Assembly: GCA_963847345.1 (NCBI GenBank)
Contig: CAWJZU010000013.1
Coordinates: 124,001 to 188,000 of the forward strand
Direction: 5' to 3'
Length of the DNA stretch: 64,000 bases
Origin: DATARH01 sp963847345
Lineage (GTDB): Bacteria > Pseudomonadota > Alphaproteobacteria > ATCC43930 > CGMCC-115725
Under the pieces are notes generated by a model, which did not search any database, had not been told where the DNA came from, and worked only from the letters and a program-made list of their open reading frames with translations. Below are positions 1 through 7,946 of this stretch, piece by piece. Each line of letters opens with the position of its first letter. Position 1 is the first letter of the stretch. The translations under genes were made by a program, and so were the position numbers.

Positions 1-656
1 GCAGCTTTCGGGCGCTGCATCAGATCAACCCCGTTCGGATCGATTTCGTCCGCGGCGAATTTCTCGCGCACTTCCGGCGGAATCCCGGATTGCTGGCGCC
101 GTTCTCCGGACTGCGCCTGGCCGATATCGGCTGCGGTGGCGGGCTGATCGCGGAGCCGATGGCGCGGCTCGGCTGTGCGGTGACCGGCATCGACGCCGGG
201 GCCGAGGCGATCGAGGTGGCGCGCGCTCACGCCGCGGCGAGCGGGCTGGCGATCGACTACCGGGTTGCCAGTGTCGAGGCGCTGGCGGCGGCGGGCGAGC
301 GTTTCGATGCCGTGCTGGCGCTCGAGATCATCGAGCACGTGGCCGATCGCGACCGTTTTCTCGCGTCGCTGGCGCAGCTGGTCAAGCCCGGCGGGATGTT
401 GATAGGCGCGACGCTGAACCGGACGGCGCGCTCGTTTGCGCTCGCGATCGTCGGCGCCGAATACGTGCTGCGCTTGCTGCCTGTCGGCACGCATGATTGG
501 AACCGCTTCGTGCGTCCGTCGGAATTTGCCTTGCCGCTGCGCCGGGCCGGGCTTGCGACCAAGCGCCTCGCCGGCATGAGCTACGACTGGCGCAGCACCG
601 AATGGCGCATCTCTGACGATCTCTCGGTCAACTATATGCTTGTCGCGGTCCAATGA
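1..656 (+). CDS. ubiG: Ubiquinone O-methyltransferase UbiG (5' truncated)
   Basis: SAM-dependent methyltransferase that performs the two O-methylations of ubiquinone biosynthesis. The reading frame is open from base 3 with no start in view, so the N-terminus lies before the window. The first visible residues include ALHQINPVRIDFV, the typical UbiG segment just before the SAM-binding fold. The glycine-rich SAM motif DIGCGGGLIAEPMARLG follows, and LALEIIEHV is the post-I region. The C-terminus (NYMLVAVQ) is complete. An ATGA overlap at the stop opens a short frame of about 47 codons (653-799) that I do not recognise and do not annotate as a gene. Identity is confident from the motif set and the family-typical upstream segment. 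Confidence 0.93.
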   Translation, partial: SFRALHQINPVRIDFVRGEFLAHFRRNPGLLAPFSGLRLADIGCGGGLIAEPMARLGCAVTGIDAGAEAIEVARAHAAASGLAIDYRVASVEALAAAGERFDAVLALEIIEHVADRDRFLASLAQLVKPGGMLIGATLNRTARSFALAIVGAEYVLRLLPVGTHDWNRFVRPSEFALPLRRAGLATKRLAGMSYDWRSTEWRISDDLSVNYMLVAVQ

Positions 657-932
657 CATCCGGAATCGCGAAGCAGATCATCGACGTGGAGATCAACCGG
701 ACGGCTTTCCGCGGCGTCGCAACCGGCCAGGCCGGGCAGGCGCGCTGCCCAGCAGGACGAGCGAACCAGGCGCAGGGACCGCCGCGGCAACAACCGTGAT
801 GTCCTAAATCGACATTCCCCAGATTGTCGAATTTTTGATTCTGATGTTCCGCCTCGCGATCTCCCGGAGTACTTTCTAGCGTAGCCTGCACAAGCGTAAC
901 TCCATTTTTCGTTCCTCAAGAGGAGGCAAGCC

Positions 933-1592
933 GTGTTCGGTTTGAAGACGTTTCCCGCCGCTGCGGCACTCGGGTTAGCGCTTGCACTTATCGCTGTTGA
1001 TGCTGGTGCCGTTACGATAACCTTTGACGGTGAGCCAACAGGTGTGAAACCACAGCCCTACGCGGTTGGCGGACTCACAATTAGCATCGTCGACTTCTCT
1101 CCACCCGGATCACCGCCGCCGGACATTTCTGTCATTGATTTCGGACCAGCCGGAAGCGGCTGCGTGGCCGGGGGTAAGTGCCTCGACTCGGGGAGCGACT
1201 CCGCCTTGGACGGCGCCTTTTTGTTTACGCTTCCAGGAGTCTTCACCCACTTCTCGCTCGATTTCGGGAATGATGATCCCGATAACTATGCTCCAGGCTC
1301 ACTCAGCGCCGAACTGCGCGCATTCTTGGGTGGGGTCGAGGTTGGCTCGAGCGTGCTGGCCGCCAATGTCAACGATTTGGTAGATCAGACGATCGAGATC
1401 GGCTTGGCCACCGGGTTCGATGCGGTGAAGTTCCGGTACATCTCGCCCGCCACCGGGAACCCTGCGGCGCTCACCAAGGTGGTCGACAACGTCGTCTATG
1501 AGGGCGCACGGTCCGTGCCTGAGCCCGGAACACTGATGCTGCTTACGAGTGCGTTGGCTCTGCTGGGCCTGCGTCGCCGAAAGCTGAAATAG
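933..1592 (+). CDS. PEP-CTERM sorting domain protein
   Basis: Secreted protein of 219 aa with a GTG start at 933 and a strong AGGAGG ribosome-binding site at 921-926. Residues 1-26 form a signal peptide ending in DAGA. The C-terminus carries the PEP-CTERM sorting signal: VPEPGT, then a hydrophobic helix, then LGLRRRK. Family knowledge: such proteins are recognised and processed by exosortase and are usually exported to the surface or matrix. The middle has no recognisable catalytic motif and is rich in Gly, Asp and Ser. It stands alone, convergent with the glycosylase gene downstream. No exosortase gene is in the window, so the sorting machinery must be elsewhere. The 276 bp before it (657-932) hold no recognisable gene. 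Confidence 0.85.
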   Translation: MFGLKTFPAAAALGLALALIAVDAGAVTITFDGEPTGVKPQPYAVGGLTISIVDFSPPGSPPPDISVIDFGPAGSGCVAGGKCLDSGSDSALDGAFLFTLPGVFTHFSLDFGNDDPDNYAPGSLSAELRAFLGGVEVGSSVLAANVNDLVDQTIEIGLATGFDAVKFRYISPATGNPAALTKVVDNVVYEGARSVPEPGTLMLLTSALALLGLRRRKLK

Positions 1593-1746
1593 AGAACGGT
1601 CTCCAATTGGAAGCTGAGGAGAGCTGAAATATCGGTCTGTCGCAGGTGACGCGCGAGGTCCCGCGGTCAAACCGTGCATCCAAGCTCAACAGCTTGCGCC
1701 AGGCTTCCACATCGAGCACCAGCGTTTTGCCGAGTTGAAATTCGTA

Positions 1747-2430
1747 TTACGTCTCGACCGAGCAGGCCAGGATCATGCTGAGCTGACACAGAGGGCGACC
1801 TGTTTCAGCGGCCCATTCATTGAAAAGGGCCTGCACACCGGCGCGTTCCCGCCGGTTCTTCGGCGCGGCGGCGGTTACGCCCCAATGTTGCAGCGCCGCG
1901 ACGACCGACGGCGACAGAATGAACGTGTCCTTGCCGACCATTCGCAGAAACGTCGGGCCGGAATTTCCGCCCATCTGGCTGAAGCGTTTCGCCAGCGCCT
2001 CCCATAGGCCGATGATGTCGGCAACCGGCCACTCGGCGAGCCACGCGCCAAACCCGTCCTCCGCCGCGGCAATCTCGAGCATCGTAGCGGCGTTGTCGCG
2101 CACCGCCCTTATCTTGCCGCCATGCCGGATCAGCCGCGTATCAGCGAGCAGGGCGTCGAGCGCCTCGTCTGACATCGCGCGCACGCGCCGCGGGTCGAAG
2201 CCATGGAATGCGTCCTCGAAGGCCGGCCATTTCGCATCGACGAGGCTGTGCTTGAGGCCGGCGCGAAAGATGCGCAGCGACATCTGCGACAGATAGCGAT
2301 CGTCGGGAATCGCGCGCAGTTCGTGCGACGTCTTCGGTTGCGGCAGCCGCCGATCGAGCGCGGCGGCGCCGTGCCGGACGCGCGCCGCGTCGAGAATTTC
2401 GGCGAAGGGCGGGGTGGTTATCGGCGCCAT
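1747..2430 (-). CDS. DNA-3-methyladenine glycosylase I-like protein (Tag-related)
   Basis: Protein of 227 aa related to the Tag/COG2818 glycosylases that remove alkylated adenine from DNA. Visible family features are the segment DDRYLSQMSLRIFRAGLKHS near residues 43-62, the WPAFEDAFHGFDP block, the helical LADTRLIRHGGKIRAVRDNA segment, and GGNSGPTFLRMVGKD. The zinc-binding N-terminal Cys motif of classical E. coli Tag is absent, so this is the divergent branch. A TAA ends the frame at 1747. It lies divergently beside the YbaL antiporter gene and is one of three glycosylase genes within 7 kb. The function is inferred from fold-level similarity. Confidence 0.78.
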   Translation of the reverse strand: MAPITTPPFAEILDAARVRHGAAALDRRLPQPKTSHELRAIPDDRYLSQMSLRIFRAGLKHSLVDAKWPAFEDAFHGFDPRRVRAMSDEALDALLADTRLIRHGGKIRAVRDNAATMLEIAAAEDGFGAWLAEWPVADIIGLWEALAKRFSQMGGNSGPTFLRMVGKDTFILSPSVVAALQHWGVTAAAPKNRRERAGVQALFNEWAAETGRPLCQLSMILACSVET

Positions 2431-2582
2431 GGTCGATGCAGGTTTAGATACGTTTTCCTTCGGGGCGTGAATGTATCACCCTTTCGCCCCGTTCTTCCCG
2501 TTCACTCCCGGCCTCCTCCCGACGCCTCGGCGACGTGGAGCGCGGACACTGCTCGACCTTACTGGAGAATCGATCCGGCACC

Positions 2583-4280
2583 ATGGAGCAGCACGCGCCA
2601 CCTCTGATCGCGACAATCGTGCTCGGCATCGGTCTTGCCTTCGTCTTTGGCACGATCGCCAATCGGCTGCGGGTCTCGCCGCTGGTCGGGTACCTGCTCG
2701 CCGGCGTCGCGGTCGGCCCGTCGACGCCGGGCTTTGTCGCCGACCAGAACCTCGCGCTTCAGCTCGCCGAGATCGGGGTCATCCTGCTGATGTTCGGGGT
2801 GGGCCTGCATTTCTCGACAAAGGACCTGATGTCGATCCGCGCCGTCGTGATCCCGGGGGCGCTGCTGCAGGTGGCCGCGTCGAGCCTGTTCGGGTTCGGG
2901 CTGGCCCGGCTGGCAGGCTGGCCTAGCGGCACCGCGCTGGTGTTCGGCATCGCGCTATCGGTGGCGAGCACCGTCGTGTTGACCCGCGCGTTGCAGGAGC
3001 GGCGGCTGATGGATACCGAGCGCGGCCATCTCGCGGTCGGCTGGCTCATCGTCCAGGATCTGCTGATGATCCTCGTGCTGGTGACGCTGCCGGCCGTGGC
3101 CGCCGTGATCGGGCAGGACGCCGGTAACGCGGGAAGCCGACTGGATATCGGGCAAGTGGCGCAAAGCGTCGCGCTGACGATCGCTAAGGTCGGCGGGTTT
3201 ATCGGTTTCATGCTGGTCATTGGGCGGCGAGCCATTCCGCTGCTGCTGCACTACGTCGCCCATACCGGATCGCGCGAGCTGTTTCGGCTGGCGGTCCTGT
3301 CGGTGGCGCTCGGCGTTGCCTTCGCCGCCTCGCAGCTGTTCGACGTCTCGTTCGCACTGGGTGCTTTCGTGGCCGGGATGACGCTCAGCGAATCGGCGCT
3401 GAGCCAAGTGGCGGCCGAGGAGTCGCTGCCGCTGCGCGACGCGTTTGCGGTGCTGTTCTTCGTTTCGGTCGGGATGCTGTTCGACCCGATGATCCTGGTC
3501 GACGATCCGCTGCCGATCGTCGGCGCCCTGATCCTCGTGCTGGTCGTCACGCCGGCCATTGCCTTTCTGACAGTGCGCAAGCTCGGCGGCGCTCTGGATG
3601 CGGCGCTGCTGGTCGCGGCGGCGCTGGCCCAAATCGGCGAGTTCTCGTTCATCCTCGCTAATCTCGGAATCTGGCTCGGCATCATGACCGAGCACGCACG
3701 GCAGCTGATCCTGGCGACCTCGATCGTCTCGATCCTGCTCAACCCGATCGCGTTCGCCGCGCGAAGCTGGTTTTTGGCGCGCCACCGCCGCCATACCGTG
3801 GCGGCGGTGGCGCCGGAGAGCGCGGCGGAAGACGAGGAGCTGCCACAAACCAGCCTTTCCGGGCACGTCGTGCTGGTCGGCTACGGCCGCGTCGGACGGC
3901 TTATCGGCCCGGTGCTGCGCGAGCGCGGTTGGCCGCTTCTGGTCATTGAAAACGCCGAGGACGCCGTCGAGCAGCTCAAGGCAGGCGGGATCGAGGTCAT
4001 CGAGGGGAATGCGGCCGACCCGCGCGTCCTGCGGGCCGCGAACCTCCCCGAGGCAAAGCTGCTGTTCGTCGCGATCCCCGATGCGTTCGAGGCTGGACAG
4101 ATCGTCGAGCAGGCCCGCGCCGTCAACCCGCGCATCGAGATCGTGGCGCGGGCGCATTTCGACGCCGAGGTCGAACATCTGCTGCAGCACGGCGCCAATA
4201 CGGTCGTGATGGGCGAACGCGAGATCGCGCGCACGATGCTGGAGCTTGCCCGCACCAATCCGGCGGTCGAGGCGACCTGA
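2583..4280 (+). CDS. YbaL-like K+/H+ (Kef-family) antiporter with RCK domain
   Basis: Inner-membrane monovalent cation:proton antiporter of the CPA2/Kef family, 565 aa. The ATG at 2583 gives MEQHAPPLIATIVLG, which matches the usual start of YbaL proteins; an in-frame start 48 bases upstream lacks family support. Residues 1-395 are about a dozen membrane segments, including SPLVGYLLAGVAVGP and LLMFGVGLHFS. After a linker, a TrkA-N/RCK domain begins near residue 428 with the dinucleotide-binding VLVGYGRVGR. It ends with the VMGEREIARTMLE tail typical of the family. It is a single-gene unit, convergent with the AlkA-like gene. The likely role is K+ or pH homeostasis, gated by nucleotide binding to RCK. 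Confidence 0.88.
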   Translation: MEQHAPPLIATIVLGIGLAFVFGTIANRLRVSPLVGYLLAGVAVGPSTPGFVADQNLALQLAEIGVILLMFGVGLHFSTKDLMSIRAVVIPGALLQVAASSLFGFGLARLAGWPSGTALVFGIALSVASTVVLTRALQERRLMDTERGHLAVGWLIVQDLLMILVLVTLPAVAAVIGQDAGNAGSRLDIGQVAQSVALTIAKVGGFIGFMLVIGRRAIPLLLHYVAHTGSRELFRLAVLSVALGVAFAASQLFDVSFALGAFVAGMTLSESALSQVAAEESLPLRDAFAVLFFVSVGMLFDPMILVDDPLPIVGALILVLVVTPAIAFLTVRKLGGALDAALLVAAALAQIGEFSFILANLGIWLGIMTEHARQLILATSIVSILLNPIAFAARSWFLARHRRHTVAAVAPESAAEDEELPQTSLSGHVVLVGYGRVGRLIGPVLRERGWPLLVIENAEDAVEQLKAGGIEVIEGNAADPRVLRAANLPEAKLLFVAIPDAFEAGQIVEQARAVNPRIEIVARAHFDAEVEHLLQHGANTVVMGEREIARTMLELARTNPAVEAT

Positions 4281-4296
4281 TCGGCGGCCGGTACGA

Positions 4297-5169
4297 TCAG
4301 CCGGGCGCCATGCCGTTCTGTGATTGGGCCAGCCTGGCGCGCAGCCGCGTCAGCTTGTAGCCGAGCGCCAGATACTCGCCCCAATCGGCGCGGGAAGCGG
4401 TGAACTCGTCCGGGCTCTGTCCGTAGCGCTTGCGCAGGTCGGCGAGCGCGACCGTATCGATCGGAATATGGCGGAAATCGTGCAGGAGCAGCCCGCAATG
4501 CGCCGCCGCGTACGGGCCGATGCCCTTGAGGCCTGTCAGATACGCCCGGTCGAGCCGCGCCTCGTCCGCCTGCCCATCCGCGGCAATAACGCCGTCATCG
4601 AGCATTCGCCGGGTCGCAACGATAACCGTCGCGGCGCGGAACCCGAGCCTGGCGCGCTCGCGCAGCCCCGCCTCGCCGTAGTCGAGAATTTCGTCAGGGC
4701 CAGGAAAGGCGCCGCCGCCCGGCTCGGCGACCAGCGCCGCGCTCATACGCAGCGTCGCCGACCAGCTCGTGTTGATCGTCAGCACGGTCTTGACGAAGTC
4801 CTCGTAGAACGACGAGCAGCGCAGGATGCGCCCGCCGCCGCCCGCGATCAGCGCCGCTTCTTCGGGCGCAGTGTGGCGCAGCGCGGCAACCGCCGGCGCC
4901 GGGTCCCATTCCGCCGACAGCCAGCGCCGTACCCGCCGCAGCAGCTCGGGCCTGTCGGTGTCGGCAAAGCCGTCGCAGACGACCGCGAGGCTGCATGGCT
5001 CGTGCTGCTCCACCGTGACGGTCCCGATGGTCTCGCCCACCCGTTCGGCGCGGATGAGACGCGAGCGCTCCCGATCCCACCGCCACGGCGCGAGCTGCGC
5101 CCAGCCGTGGCTCATGATCGTAAGGCGGAGGTCGATCGGCCAGTCGAAAAATAACAATGGTTCGGGCAT
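4297..5169 (-). CDS. HhH-GPD DNA glycosylase (AlkA-like)
   Basis: Base-excision repair glycosylase of the helix-hairpin-helix GPD superfamily, 290 aa. The N-terminal part (PIDLRLTIMSHGWAQLAPW) resembles the AlkA N-terminal domain. The middle contains the SSFYEDFVKTVLTINTSW helix block. The hairpin LKGIGPYAAAHCGLLL is followed by IPIDTVALAD, whose Asp is at the catalytic position of the family. No FeS-cluster cysteines are seen at the C-terminus, unlike EndoIII/MutY, which supports an AlkA-like alkylpurine glycosylase. The start was taken at 5169; an internal Met at residue 19 is possible. It faces YbaL convergently. Confidence 0.82.
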   Translation of the reverse strand: MPEPLLFFDWPIDLRLTIMSHGWAQLAPWRWDRERSRLIRAERVGETIGTVTVEQHEPCSLAVVCDGFADTDRPELLRRVRRWLSAEWDPAPAVAALRHTAPEEAALIAGGGGRILRCSSFYEDFVKTVLTINTSWSATLRMSAALVAEPGGGAFPGPDEILDYGEAGLRERARLGFRAATVIVATRRMLDDGVIAADGQADEARLDRAYLTGLKGIGPYAAAHCGLLLHDFRHIPIDTVALADLRKRYGQSPDEFTASRADWGEYLALGYKLTRLRARLAQSQNGMAPG

Positions 5170-5274
5170 TGCCTGTGCCGGTTTCGGCGCCGCATGATCG
5201 CGCCTATGGGTTGCGTCTCTAGCTCACGTTTCGCGGAAAAGGCCGACAAGCACGGCCCGGAGATTACCACTCGG

Positions 5275-5784
5275 ATGCGTTTTCCCGCTCTGGCACTGGT
5301 GCTGGGTCTCGCGGCATGCGCCGCTCCGCCGTCGCCCCTGTAGCGCCGGAGGCGAGCATGGCCGCCTCGACCCCGGCGGCCGCTCCACAACCGGTATCGC
5401 CGCGGCCCGGCTTGGCTCGCAAATGGCTGCTTCCGGACGGCCAACCCCGGTATCCGGACAATGCCGGGTTCAGCGGCGCGCCGGTTCTCCTGATGCTGCC
5501 GCCCGGTTTGCTAATCGACCGGTTTGGCGAGCCCGGCGGCCGCTTCTTCAGTCCGAAGGGAGCGTCGTTCAAGGCGCGCGCGCTGCCGACAATGTGCGAG
5601 AGCCTGCGTTATGCGGCTTTACCGCGTGACTGGACCGCTGCTCGCCTGGGCGGGTAAGGCCGTGCCATGGTTCGACGAGCCGGGCGGGGCGACGCAATTC
5701 CAAACCGATGCCTCGGCCGCCCTGCTCGTCTCGGACGGCGTCATCGAACCGCTGCCGCCGCGCGACCCGCCGCCCTGCAAATAA
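5275..5784 (+). pseudogene. TNT-domain (NAD glycohydrolase toxin-like) lipoprotein, frame-broken
   Basis: Three consecutive frames together read as one protein of about 169 aa. It starts at ATG 5275 with a lipoprotein signal (MRFPALALVLGLAAC), then shifts frame near 5325-5340 and again near 5600-5620. The repaired body shows the hallmarks of the TNT (tuberculosis necrotizing toxin, DUF4237) domain: YPDNAGFSGAP, LPPGLLIDRFGEPGG, FFSPKGASFKARALP, then YRVTGPL, VPWFDEPGGATQF and a terminal LLVSDGVIEPL. Family knowledge: TNT domains hydrolyse NAD(P)+. No immunity gene is evident beside it. The breaks may be consensus errors, as elsewhere in this window, or true decay. It sits 6 bp from the convergent metY stop. 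Confidence 0.7.
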
Positions 5785-5790
5785 TCGGGG

Positions 5791-7086
5791 CTACGCCCTT
5801 TCCAGCGCCTGGCGCAGATCGGCGAGGATGTCGTCCTCGTGCTCGATGCCGATCGACAGGCGGACATAGCCGTCGGTCACACCGGTCTGCAGCTGCTCCT
5901 CCGGGGTCAGCTGCGAGTGCGTCGTCGAGGCCGGGTGGATCGCGAGGCTGCGCGCGTCGCCGATATTCGCGACATGGTAGAACATCTGCAGCGCGTCGAT
6001 GAAGCGCCGCCCGGCATCGAGCCCGCCCTTCAGCTCGAAACCGAGCAGCCCGCCATAGCCGCCCTTCAGATAGGCGTCGGCGCGGCGGCGCGGTTCGCCT
6101 TCCATAAGGCTCGGATGAATGACCCGGCTGACCTTCGGATGGCCGTTGAGGTATTTCGCGGCCGCAGACGCATTCGCGCAATGCGCCCGCATCCTGAGCG
6201 CCAATGTCTCCAATCCCTGGATGTGCAGAAACGAGTTGAATGGGCTCGCGGCGGCCCCGAGGTCGCGCAGCAGCGTGACCCGCATCTTGATGATATAGGC
6301 GACCGGCCCCATCGGCTTGACCGCCTGCGTCCATACCGCGCCGTGATAGGCCGGGTCCGGCTGGTTCAGGAGCGGGAAGCGGTCGGCGTGCTTCTCCCAA
6401 TCGAAATTGCCGCCATCGACGACGATCCCGCCGATCGAGGTGCCGTGCCCGCCGATATATTTCGTCGTCGAGTGCATGACGACCGCGGCGCCGTGGTCGA
6501 TCGGCCGGCACAGCACCGGCGCGGCGGTGTTGTCGACGATCAGCGGCACCCCCATCTCGCGGCCGATCCGGGCGACCTCGCCGATCGGAAAGACTTCGAG
6601 CTTCGGGTTCGGCAATGTCTCGGCATAGTAGCAGCGGGTTTTCGCGTCGGTGGCGCGGCGGAAATTGTCCGGGTCGCTCGGATCGACAAAGCGCACCTCG
6701 ATCCCCATCGTGCGTTGCATCGTATGCAGGAACAGGTTCCAGGTGCCGCCATAGAGGTCGGTCGAGCTGACGAAATTGTCGCCGGCCTGGGCGATGTTGT
6801 TGACGCAGAACATCGAGGCCGCCTGTCCCGAGCCGAGCGCCAGCGCCGCGACCCCGCCCTCGAGCGCGGCAACGCGCTGCTCGAGGACGTCGCTGGTCGG
6901 GTTCATGATGCGGGTATAGATGTTGCCCAGCTCCTTGAGCCCGAACAGATTGGCGGCGTGCTCGGTGTCGCGGAACTGGTAGCTGGTCGTCTGATAGATC
7001 GGCACGGCGACCGCGTTGGTGGTCGGGTCGCTGCGATAGCCGGCATGCAGCACAATCGTTTCGGGATGCTTGCTTTCAGTCGGCAC
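5791..7086 (-). CDS. metY: O-acetylhomoserine aminocarboxypropyltransferase (MetY)
   Basis: PLP enzyme of the Cys/Met metabolism family, 431 aa, that makes homocysteine from O-acetylhomoserine and sulfide. The GTG start at 7086 is preceded by AGGAG. Diagnostic segments are YTRIMNPTSDVLEQR, ALGSGQAA, STDLYGGTWNLF, VDNTAAP and the PLP lysine K209 in MHSTTKYIGGHG. Length, and the insertion after the lysine (GGNFDWEKHADRFPLL), fit MetY rather than the shorter MetZ or MetB. It is monocistronic, with a 331-bp divergent region upstream. I looked there for a SAM-II aptamer, as found before alphaproteobacterial met genes, and saw no convincing match. Confidence 0.92.
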   Translation of the reverse strand: MPTESKHPETIVLHAGYRSDPTTNAVAVPIYQTTSYQFRDTEHAANLFGLKELGNIYTRIMNPTSDVLEQRVAALEGGVAALALGSGQAASMFCVNNIAQAGDNFVSSTDLYGGTWNLFLHTMQRTMGIEVRFVDPSDPDNFRRATDAKTRCYYAETLPNPKLEVFPIGEVARIGREMGVPLIVDNTAAPVLCRPIDHGAAVVMHSTTKYIGGHGTSIGGIVVDGGNFDWEKHADRFPLLNQPDPAYHGAVWTQAVKPMGPVAYIIKMRVTLLRDLGAAASPFNSFLHIQGLETLALRMRAHCANASAAAKYLNGHPKVSRVIHPSLMEGEPRRRADAYLKGGYGGLLGFELKGGLDAGRRFIDALQMFYHVANIGDARSLAIHPASTTHSQLTPEEQLQTGVTDGYVRLSIGIEHEDDILADLRQALERA

Positions 7087-7417
7087 TGGTCACACTCCTG
7101 ATTCTGGAATGTCCGCGGGGGCGGCGCCTCGAAGGAGCCTGACGTTACGGGGCAGGAGGCGGGCGGTAAACAGGAAACGGTGTCGCCGGCGCGCCGCGCC
7201 GCATTTGGCCATGTGACCCAACACGCGAACCGAGACGGCAAATATACGACTTTACCGCTCCAATCGTGACCGGGGCTTTGCCGCGGTCAGAAAGAACAGC
7301 AATGAGCCGGGACAAGATAAACTCGGAACCCCACGGCCGACCAGCCGTTGGAAAAAGCGTCTGGGCTCGGCTGAATGCTGCGGCTCGGATCTTATGCTAA
7401 ATTAAAGGAGCGTAGCA
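7087..7417. other. 331-bp divergent intergenic region (metY / secreted Gln-rich protein)
   Basis: No gene is seen. It must hold the promoters of both flanking genes. The AGGAG before metY lies at its left edge, and AAAGGAG at 7405-7411 serves the gene at 7418. A weak TATGCT lies at 7393-7398, but no good -35 box sits at the right distance. A small inverted repeat TGACCG..CGGTCA occurs near 7267-7289. No SAM riboswitch core was identified. Confidence 0.5.
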
Positions 7418-7804
7418 ATGAAGACGCTGTTCAAGTATGGCGCCGTCGCGAGCGTTTTTCTTCTGACCGCGGGGCCTGCGGCACTCGCGCAGAACTATAA
7501 TCCGAACTACGGCCCGGGCTGGAACCAGGGTGGCTCGAACCAGAGCAGCCCTGCGTGGCATCAGGGCGGGTTCAGCGGCGGCGGCCAGGGCTGGAACCAG
7601 GGCGGGTTCAGCGGCAGCAGCCAGGGCCCGAGCAACATGCCGAGTGCGCAGGAGGCGTACCAGCAGCTCAACAAGTTCGGCTACAACAACATTCAGGGTA
7701 TGGAGCGGTCCCGAGGCTGGGAAGCGCGCGCCACGAAGGACGGTGACCGCGTTCACGTCTTTGTTGACGATGACGGAATGGTCGCGACCTATCGCGGCAA
7801 CTGA
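7418..7804 (+). CDS. Secreted protein with WNQGGFSG-type repeats
   Basis: Exported protein of 128 aa of unknown function. Residues 1-24 are a signal peptide (MKTLFKYGAVAS...ALAQ). Residues 25-75 are low-complexity Asn/Gln/Gly/Ser with imperfect repeats built on WNQGG, WHQGGFSG and WNQGGFSG. The last 50 residues look like a small folded domain (AYQQLNKFGYNNI .. DRVHVFVDDDGMVATYRG), resembling PepSY-type 'variant' secreted domains of alphaproteobacteria. The start is set by AAAGGAG seven bases upstream. A strong intrinsic terminator follows, so it is its own transcript. No function is claimed. Confidence 0.75.
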   Translation: MKTLFKYGAVASVFLLTAGPAALAQNYNPNYGPGWNQGGSNQSSPAWHQGGFSGGGQGWNQGGFSGSSQGPSNMPSAQEAYQQLNKFGYNNIQGMERSRGWEARATKDGDRVHVFVDDDGMVATYRGN

Positions 7805-7817
7805 CTTGGTGCGTGCG

Positions 7818-7848
7818 GAGGGGAGCGTCGGCTCCCCTCTCTTTTTTT
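7818..7848 (+). terminator. Rho-independent terminator
   Basis: A perfect 9-bp stem, GAGGGGAGC / GCTCCCCTC with a GTCG loop, is followed by TCTTTTTTT. It lies 13 bp after the stop of the secreted Gln-rich protein and insulates it from udgX. Confidence 0.92.
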
Positions 7849-7946
7849 CGATCTTGCTTCGTAAGCTCATTACGCTGCGATACGACCATCATATAATCGG
7901 AATTGTCGGCTCTAACAAAGGACAAGCCGCGAAGCCCGGTCCTGAA

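Noticed and set aside
653..799. Small frame starting on the ATGA at the ubiG stop
   Set aside because: About 47 codons, no recognisable motif, Gln/Pro-rich end; overlap alone is weak evidence.
1593..1746. Extension of the Tag-like protein beyond its TAA (frame continues YEFQLGKTLVLDVEAW)
   Set aside because: The continuation is open for about 50 codons but has no known family match that I recognise, and the protein already has the usual length.
2955..4190. Open frame antisense to the YbaL gene (about 411 codons)
   Set aside because: Composition is rich in Arg, Gln, Asp and His with no hydrophobic core or motif; explained by codon bias of the sense gene.
7087..7417. SAM-II or other SAM riboswitch upstream of metY
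   Set aside because: The region was read in the metY direction; no core resembling the SAM-II pseudoknot or another SAM aptamer could be recognised beyond a short TTCGCGTG, which is not sufficient.
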